Below the pieces are notes generated by a model that was not told the origin of the DNA, did not search any database, and worked only from the letters and a program-made list of their open reading frames with translations. From positions 124,001 through 188,000 of the forward strand of contig JASJFT010000056.1 in the NCBI GenBank assembly GCA_030770425.1: a DNA stretch of 64,000 bases. Direction: 5' to 3'. The stretch is from Darksidea phi. Taxonomy: Eukaryota > Ascomycota > Dothideomycetes > Pleosporales > Lentitheciaceae. Every line of letters begins with the position of its first letter. The stretch's first letter is position 1. This document shows, one piece after another, positions 56,993-64,000 of the stretch. Both the position numbers and the translations under genes were made by a program.

Positions 56993-58697
56993 ATGTTTGG
57001 CACTTCTCCTGGGAAAGACGACGAATCTACGACGGTTGACTCCCCTGCCTCGATCGACGGGCTGAAGTCTGCGAACGCGACGAACGACGTGGGCGCCGAA
57101 GAGAAGAAAAGAGCTGGCAGCACCGGCACGAACGTTGAGCGCAAAGCCAGCGACGCCAGCCCTAACGGCGAGAAGAAGCGGAGAAGCAGTGGGGTTTCGC
57201 GTGCCCGAGATATGTTCTCGAGCGCAAAACAGTCTCTCCACCTCAGCGGCTCCACGCCGACATCCGGTACCGCCGCCTCCGAGAAGCCTGCGCAATCACC
57301 AATCCAGAAGCTCGGCAAGGTTGATCCAGCACTGAGTGTCCCGCAGGGCTCGCTGAATAACTCCGCCGGCGAATCGCATCCGGGGGCACGGTCTACGTTC
57401 CGAGTAGGCGTAACCGAGGACAAGAATAAGAAATGCAGGAGAACTATGGAGGACACACATGCATATCTCTACAACTTCCTAAGTACTCCCGCACCATCCT
57501 ATGGTCCGGACAAAGGCCGAGGGTCTGTCCCCGAAGGATCCGTCCAACCCGATCAGCCTGTCGTGGAAACTGACAACGGATACTTCGCCATCTTCGACGG
57601 ACATGCGGGCACTTTCGCTGCAGACTGGTGTGGGAAGAAATTGCATCTATTACTAGAAGACACAATTCGAAGGAACCCCAACACTCCTATACCTGAGCTC
57701 CTCGACCAAACTTTTACTCAGGTCGATCAACAGCTCGAAAAGTTGCCTCTTAAGAATAGTGGCTGCACTGCCGTGATAGCGGTGTTGAGGTGGGAAGACC
57801 GGGTGCCCAACGCTCAGTCATCTACTGGATCAGTCTTGTTTGCGCCGGCCGTGGTATCCGCAGTGAAAAATGCCAGTGACGGTGCCGAGAAGCAGGCTGA
57901 TGGCCCGACCTCGGAAGCTGCTGGACATTCGGAAGCACACCCGGCAGAAGTGCGTGTGCGAAATGACGCAAGCCGCCAACGTGTCCTATACACGGCAAAC
58001 GTGGGCGATGCTCGAATAGTCTTGTGCCGCAACGGCAGGGCCCTGCGGCTATCCTATGACCACAAGGGTAGCGATGAAAACGAAGGCCGTCGCGTTGCTA
58101 GTGCTGGCGGTCTGATCCTCAACAACCGTGTCAACGGCGTTCTTGCCGTCACACGAGCACTAGGTGATGCTTACATGAAGGACCTTGTTACCGGCCATCC
58201 CTACACTACGGAGACCGTGATCCAGCCTGATCAAGATGAGTTTCTTATCCTCGCTTGCGATGGGGTACGTGGTTATATTTTCTATTTTTTGAGATTCGGG
58301 CTAACGATCACAGCTTTGGGACGTGTGCTCCGACCAGGAGGCTGTCGATCTCGTCAGGAATGTTCATGACCCGCAGGCGGCCTCCAAGACCCTCGTTGAC
58401 CACGCATTGGCACGCTTCTCTACAGACAACTTATCCTGCATGGTTGTTCGTTTCGACAACAAAGCCCTTAAACAGCGGAAGACTGAAGCCCAGATGGGGG
58501 TAGACATGGGTACAAAAACGGGAGTCAGCGAAGCCGACGCCATCGTCTCGCAGGCTAAAAAGGACAACGGCGTTGAAACCGAAAACGTCGAGAAGATAGC
58601 CGCGGAAATGATCATGGAGGAAGAAGAGTCAGAACCGGGTCCGGAGCTGAATATTGAAGCTGTCAAGGCAGCTCAGAAGTCTCCTACCACCAGTTGA
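56993..58697 (+). CDS. PTC1: PP2C protein phosphatase, Ptc1-like
   Basis: Mg/Mn-dependent Ser/Thr phosphatase; in yeast Ptc1 dampens HOG and cell-wall MAPK signalling and acts in organelle inheritance. Exons 56993-58264 and 58314-58697 give 551 aa; the ATG giving [10 protein letters not shown] is the first in frame. A Ser/Lys-rich N-terminal extension of ~140 residues precedes the catalytic domain. Motifs in order: [20 protein letters not shown] with metal-binding Asp, [11 protein letters not shown] (typical of the Ptc1 branch), a hydrophilic insert around [42 protein letters not shown], and [20 protein letters not shown] spanning the splice. The C-terminal tail is acidic. The branch assignment rests on sequence resemblance only. 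Confidence 0.9.
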
Positions 58698-59223
58698 CAA
58701 TAAAGGCAGGCCGGATGGGTGCAAGATATGGTCGCCGCAGCGTCTATAGGATGTTCATGGACTTTGTACCGGATCCTAGTGTAGTGGTACAAAGTCGGTA
58801 AGGCCTGTGAGGCACATGTTTGACACGGAGTTTGTACGCGAACTCGGGAGGTAGACGCATCGCTTGTTCGTGTGAGGTGGGCGGCAATGTTTGAGTTTCA
58901 GCGCTCTCTGTATTTCGCGGGGATTTCTCCTTCAAAGGACACTCCACCCGATGTTTCTTGTACCTTTGAAAGCCAGGCGTTGCTCGGCAGACTCATGAAT
59001 TCGAAGATATTGATTCCGTGGGTGTAGTCAAGGCGTCAACGATTCGTGATTAATCAGATCAGATCAGATCTCGCGCACTGGCCAAGCCCCACTGTTAGCG
59101 CGTGGCACGTCGTAAACCACCAACTGCGGCTGGCCTCGACCGCGTCCAAGGGAGAACATCGATCCCATACACCAAGCGCCACATATTCTCCCTCCATGCA
59201 GCTCCGTCCAAGGGAGCACAGCC
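58698..59223. other. intergenic between PTC1 and SNF4
   Basis: 3' flank of PTC1 and promoter of SNF4. A triple GATCA direct repeat occurs near 59055-59070. No coding sequence supported. Confidence 0.5.
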
Positions 59224-60547
59224 ATGATGTCTGGTGCAGACACGGCGGCCTCGATGCCCGCGCCCGCAGCGGCCCTTGGTAACGATGCTCCCCATGACCG
59301 CCCTGCCTTCGTCACGCCTCGGACATACCTAGAGCAAGGACGACCGGCTATGACTCCGAGGGCACTCACAGCCGTAGACCGCGAACAATTAGACGGACTT
59401 GTAAGAGCTGAACCTTTACTTGTTGAACTCGACGCTAATGGCGGCATAGAGAACCATTCGCGCTTTCCTGAAAGTGAGGACGAGCTACGATGTGCTGCCG
59501 CTCAGCTTCCGCTTGATTGTCTTTGACACGGCGCTGCTCGTCAAGAAGAGCCTGAACATCCTGATACAGAATGGTGAGCCGTGGAGAGCTTGTTCGTCTG
59601 GGCTACGCCCTCTAACGTTTCTACAAGGCATCGTTTCCGCCCCGCTGTGGGATTCGAAGACTTCCACTTTCGCTGGTCTGCTCACGACTTCGGATTACAT
59701 AAATGTCATTCAGTATTACTGGCAGAACCCTGATGCATTGGCAAGGGTAGACCAGTTCCGCTTGAACAGTCTCCGAGACATCGAGAAAGCCCTCGGCGTC
59801 AACCCCATAGAAACAATCTCCGTCCACCCCGAAAGACCGCTCTACGAAGCATGTCGCAAGATGCTGGAGTCTCGTGCCCGCCGCATCCCAATCATAGACA
59901 TAGACGACGAGACGCACCGCGCTATGGTTGTCAGCGTGATAACGCAATACCGCCTCCTCAAGTTCATTGCCGTCAATGTCAAGGAGACGCAGATGCTGCG
60001 GAAGCCGCTTAGGGATCTCAATGTGGGGACATACACGGGGCTCGCGACGGCGAATATGGATACACCGGTCATGGATGTCATACACATGCTTGTCAAGAAG
60101 AGCATATCAAGTGTGCCGATCATCGACAACGACGGTATGTGTACTTTTTTCAGTCCTGTGTAGCTTTCCGCTGATTGTCCCAGGTGTCGTGCTCAACGTC
60201 TTCGAAGCGGTGGACGTCATCACCCTCATCAAGGGCGGCGTGTACGATGATCTGAATCTCAGCGTAGGCGATGCGCTCCTCAAGCGCTCAGACGTACGTC
60301 CCGACCCCCTCTTACCTTTACACGCCCTACAGTCTTTATCCGCAGGTCTTCTCCTAACACTTCATAGGATTTCCCTGGCATCTACACGTGCTCCGTGCAA
60401 GACGCACTCGCTACCGTCTACGACACCATCCGCCGATCCCGTGTCCACAGATTCATCATTCTCGACGAACAAGGCAAGCTCAAGGGTGTGCTTACGCTGA
60501 GCGACATCTTAGAGTATACGTTGCTTGAGGGAGAGGAGAATGAGTAG
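59224..60547 (+). CDS. SNF4: AMPK (SNF1 complex) gamma subunit
   Basis: Nucleotide-sensing subunit of the SNF1/AMPK kinase complex, which controls carbon and energy metabolism. Exons 59224-59400, 59450-59573, 59628-60134, 60184-60293 and 60368-60547 give 365 aa, slightly longer than yeast Snf4. Spliced sequence reads RTIRAFLKVRTSYDVLPLS at the first CBS domain, with ILIQNG-IVSAPLWDSKTS and FAGLLTTSDYINVIQYYW. Later CBS repeats include ARRIPIIDIDDETHRAMVVS, KKSISSVPIIDNDG-VVLNVF and RRSRVHRFIILDEQGKLKGV, ending TLSDILEY. Four CBS motifs pair into two Bateman modules. All introns have GT..AG ends and each join restores family sequence. A second ATG follows the first immediately (MM). Confidence 0.95.
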
Positions 60548-61073
60548 CCGTCTCTCATACTGGTTCTATAGATTCTTCAAGGGCGCACTGGTTGGACTGA
60601 ATGTACGTTCTTATAACTGTAGGTTAAAACAGCGGAACAAAGGAGAACTGGCGCAAAAATGTGGGTTGGATGGCTGGTGTAGTTGCTACTATATGCATGC
60701 TTCGCATTTGAACTGGATAATATGTGGCGGCAAATTGGTGTGGGCATGAGAAGTGCGCAATTGATTGTACATTCAATGGGCTTCTTATTGGATGAGTGAA
60801 GGATTGCGTTTTCGTCTCCTTTGTGCCCTGTTGCATCACGTTCCTCGTGCTCGCTTTTGCTCGAGCGGGATCTAGTTGGCGTAAGGTGCTACGGACTACA
60901 GATTGCATCCAGCATTATGGGATATAATAGAAAATGGGTAGATGGATGTCGCGGAGCTTGGCTGCGTTCAGTAGGTACTAAGTTCATCCACCACAGCAAT
61001 TGTTGAATAGCATAACCTCCTTTGGTGTTGTAGGAGAGCGATTTGTGTCTATTACACAGTGCCTTGAATACAA
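60548..61073. other. 3' flank of SNF4
   Basis: Nothing coding or repeated seen before the dispersed repeat that follows. Confidence 0.45.
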
Positions 61074-61201
61074 ATCTATTTGTTTTGGATTTGTACAGTG
61101 GGACTAAGGTCCGCACGAAGCACAGTGGAGTTTGTACACAGTAGAGGTGCTATACCCACACCTTATATACGATATCAGAGCTATAGAGCTGTACATAGTA
61201 C
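61074..61201 (+). repeat. dispersed repeat, copy 2
   Basis: Same orientation and order as the copy at 45225-45361. It begins near TTGTTTTGGATTTG and ends TGTACATAGTA, sharing GGTGCTATACCCACACCTTA exactly. Copy 2 lacks several bases of copy 1 after the GTGGG. Confidence 0.85.
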
Positions 61202-61818
61202 TATCCTATATACATTTTATAAGCGAAATTGTTAATAAATTTTGGCCTAATACTGTATCTATGGGTTTTGTGGGTGGGAGCTAGAACCGAATTGGAGGGT
61301 AGCATTTCCATTGATTTGATCTCATCTGGTAGGTGCGGGGTGTACCATCTTAGAAATACTTACCACTACCTTCAAAAGTAACATGATACTCGCCTGGGCA
61401 GTGAATGCAAAATTCAAGAATGCCCAGAGCATATACAAGGCCTTCAATTTATACCACCAAATCGAGATTTTGCGCACTAAGGAAATCTGGCAAAAAGGCA
61501 ACCTTGCATATACCTTGAATCTCCCTGTGATGCGTGTTCGTTATCTAGAAGGGGGCATGTTACCTTTAAATCCAATTATACGAAGGGAAAACTCACCCAC
61601 GGTGTTATATAAAAGCGATGGTGAGAAAGCTAACAGCCGGTTTCTCTAGTTACAGATTACAATGGGAAGGGAATTCTATTCAACTTTATAGACCTATACA
61701 TCAAGCGACTGCGAAAAACTTAATGAGTGATTACTCCATGCCATTTGCCCTGGTAAATACCAAAACACGAAATCAAGGAGCTCTAGGTAAAAGTAGCTAT
61801 GAGAATTGCGAGGTATTT
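61202..61818. other. AT-rich gap between repeat and HET gene
   Basis: Open frames at 61383-61649 and 61618-61914 have no recognisable motif and the second overlaps the HET gene. This may be transposon debris continuing from the repeat. Confidence 0.35.
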
Positions 61819-64000
61819 CTAGACGATTTTGATCGTCTGCGCCGCATGGTTCTTGATCGCTTTGCTCCACCATTCCTCCAGTGGACGTGGAAGCCCCGAC
61901 TGGTTATCTATTGAAGAGGGGGGATTCAAAAGGTACCTAAATCCTATGCGCTCGTAGGCACCCGGGACCCGGGGCGAACGCCCTACAAACATAGCTAAGT
62001 AGCTATGCAAAACATCCTCGGCCGCTATTGGAATCATCCATGCTGTTGCTTCGAAAGGCTCGCAATCATTCCAACCAAGTGAAGTAGCTCGCACAACGGT
62101 TCGCTCCGTGTGCCCTCCCGGTGCCGATACCATTGCCACATTGAGAATAGTATCAGGGAAGATCTGAAGACTCTTTTGCATGAACTCAGGGTCCAGAGGG
62201 ACTTGTTCATCATCTAAAAGCCGGATCTTGAAGCAATATCTGTATTGGTAGGGGGGCGGGGATTCACTATCCTGGAGCTCTGATTTGCGGCCAGTGAACT
62301 TCAATGTAACTGGAAGTAAAATGCATCGCAGGCTCAGGAAACCGTCTTGGACCTGCCCAAACGGGTTTTGTCCCACAGGAGTGCATTCAGCATGAACTAC
62401 ATGGGTGATCTCTCTACCAGGCAGCGGTAAGGGTGTTTTCGTTGCCAAGTTCATGCCGCTGATTCTGTGAGCATGAGACCCAAGCCCCTGGATTGAAGCC
62501 CAACTCCACGTCGGAGCACAGTAGCCTGGCATCTGAGGTGTCGGGGTCCTGTTCAACCAGCAAAGGCCATGTAGTATGTGGTTCTTCCATAATCCGCTCA
62601 TGTAATGGCCTAAAGAAGGGTTCCTATGGCTGAAGTTGGCCGCAAGCGCTGAAAGGGCGGGCAGGCGATCAGAAACTTGCGTCAACTTCATGTTGGCGTA
62701 TTCATCCACTATATTATTCCAGGCGCGAAAGGGATCTAAAGATGCAATTCTTAGATCGAGCAAGTGGCGTATGCTGCTGCTGCTTAGACCAGAATAAATG
62801 GGTCGTCCCGAAGGTTTGGATTCACTACCTTCACCATGTTGGCACATCCAAGTCAACTGCATCGCTCCAAACATAGCTAGTCTTCGCGAAAAGAGTAGTT
62901 CTTGGAAGCACCATGCTCGAGTCAAGAGGGGATTTCTCGACGGTACGGAAAGATCCTCAACTTTGATGGTATAGGTGGTACCAGCATGGTCGAACTCGAA
63001 GGATTGGATGTGGAACAGATCCCGAGGGCCTAGAAAGCCGTGGTTGTCACCTGGTGAGCATAGAGCAGCAATTGTGAGGTACGCATTGCCGTAGTAGTCT
63101 GCCATCTTCACTGACTCAAGCTCCCAATCACCCCTAGATACGTAAGCTCTTTGAATAGGAACCAAATCAAGTCTTGGGTTCACGTACATATCATCTTGGA
63201 TGATACATAGAGTGTCTATCCATAGGTACCTTATCCCGAGTTTACGGGTCAGAAAAATTGCGTCACGGAAAGTTTTGGGCAGTCGGTCCAATGCAAATCC
63301 AACGTAGCGCATGTCGATGTTGCTTGCCAACGTCCTTGTCGAAGGACCTGTATCCGTGCCCCAACAGTGGCTCAGAGCAATGTATAAGCCAGTAGCTTGT
63401 TCTGTCTCACAAATACTGACGATGTTCGAGGTCGAGAGTCCCACGTCCACAACTCGTTTAGGAAGAGAGACCGCAGTCTCCGGACGGCATTCTGGATGGG
63501 CATCGACGCACATCTGATTCTTTCCTCGCAGCCAGCGTGTAAATTCATCAGAATTCGAGTCGTTGAAAATTAGATGCTCATCACCAACGAGCCAAAAGGG
63601 TGATAGCTCGCCTAGAGTGCTACCGGTAAGTAACAGTTCTCCGCTCCAATTAAGCATTACTAACCGTAAGCAACGTAGACTGAGATTTGGCATTGCTGAT
63701 AATTCGAGGGGTCAAATATCCATACGTTAAGTGGGAAAGCTCCTGCTTGAACTGAGGATGTGCTTTCAATGCGTATCCGCGGCGTCTTATTAAATCGAAA
63801 GGAGATCTCTGGACACATAAGGATGCTTTTGTTCATCAAGGAGCAAAGTCCACATCCTTGTCTCGCTGACTGGAGGAGATCAAGGTAGTTAATGTTGTCT
63901 ATCGACCTGCTGGAGCCACCGCAAAACTTCTGGCATCTTGCACAAACACGATCGTATAGTATTGGACCTGCTGGTTTGGTTACAACAGCCGAGCCCGTAG
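61819..64000 (-). CDS. HET-domain protein, 5' end beyond the window
   Basis: The main frame, 63693-61819 (624 aa), carries the HET blocks: GLYIALSHCWG, then LPKTFRDAIFLTRKLGIRYLW and IDTLCIIQDD, and KMADYYGNAYLTIAALCSP. The C-terminal region contains AWCFQELLFSRRLAMFG, the usual end of the domain. The start at ATG 63693 is probably not real. Upstream, in another frame open to the window edge, lies RVCARCQKFCGGSSRS, then LLQSARQGCGLCSLMNKS, which is the conserved Cys-containing N-terminal region of this HET subfamily. The two frames must be joined by an intron or a frameshift near 63650-63745; I found no splice pair that restores the phase cleanly. Hence either a partial working gene or a damaged one. 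Same subfamily layout as the fossil at 32600-33150. Confidence 0.82.

Noticed and set aside
61383..61649. 88-codon frame between the second repeat and the HET gene
   Set aside because: Reads like protein in places (FKNAQSIYKAFNLYHQIEIL), but there is no domain or partner exon; possible transposon debris, not supportable as a gene.

Overview
This is nuclear DNA of a filamentous ascomycete. Genes are close-packed, with short GT..AG introns (about 40-240 bp) and small divergent or convergent spacers. The gene set is that of a mould: HET-domain genes, a fungal-type NACHT pseudogene, the Dsc E3 ligase, Fzo1, an Irs4-like EH protein and deuterolysin. A Dothideomycete fits best by protein style, but that is inference. 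I placed exon joins by reading GT/AG sites that keep frame and family sequence continuous; none is backed by transcripts.

Layout. 0.3-7.6 kb: secreted or surface carbohydrate enzymes (GH20 hexosaminidase, GH47 mannosidase) and a 2-oxoglutarate/Fe(II) oxygenase. A 424-bp foldback MITE lies between the first two. 7.9-18 kb: looser region with a gene fossil, a HET gene, an unknown multi-pass membrane protein, an M35 deuterolysin, and a membrane-anchored protein resembling only the deuterolysin prodomain. 18.5-31.6 kb: DNA ligase IV diverging from an Irs4-like EH protein, a JMJD7-type JmjC protein diverging from mitochondrial Imp1, then a ferric reductase converging with an unknown membrane protein.

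31.6-34.5 kb: gene-poor, with a decayed HET gene and one doubtful hypothetical gene. 34.5-43.7 kb: phospholipase D, cyanase, a C2H2 zinc-finger protein and a rhomboid protease. 43.7-45.5 kb: a repeat-rich gap with a G-rich inverted-repeat element and one copy of a dispersed repeat. 45.5-53.9 kb: a secreted Asp-box propeller protein, the Dsc/Tul1 E3 ligase, mitofusin Fzo1 and ESCRT-III Vps2. 53.9-57 kb: a NACHT (NLR-like) pseudogene that has lost its P-loop region. 57-60.5 kb: PP2C phosphatase Ptc1 and the AMPK gamma subunit Snf4. 60.5-64 kb: the second copy of the dispersed repeat and a HET gene that runs off the window edge.

The housekeeping genes cover membrane and organelle upkeep (Imp1, Fzo1, Vps2, DscA, rhomboid, PLD) and signalling (Ptc1, Snf4). 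The accessory part is rich in allorecognition-type genes, half of them dead, next to transposon debris. The least expected item is the catalytic-domain-free relative of the M35 prodomain, 1.8 kb from an intact M35 protease.
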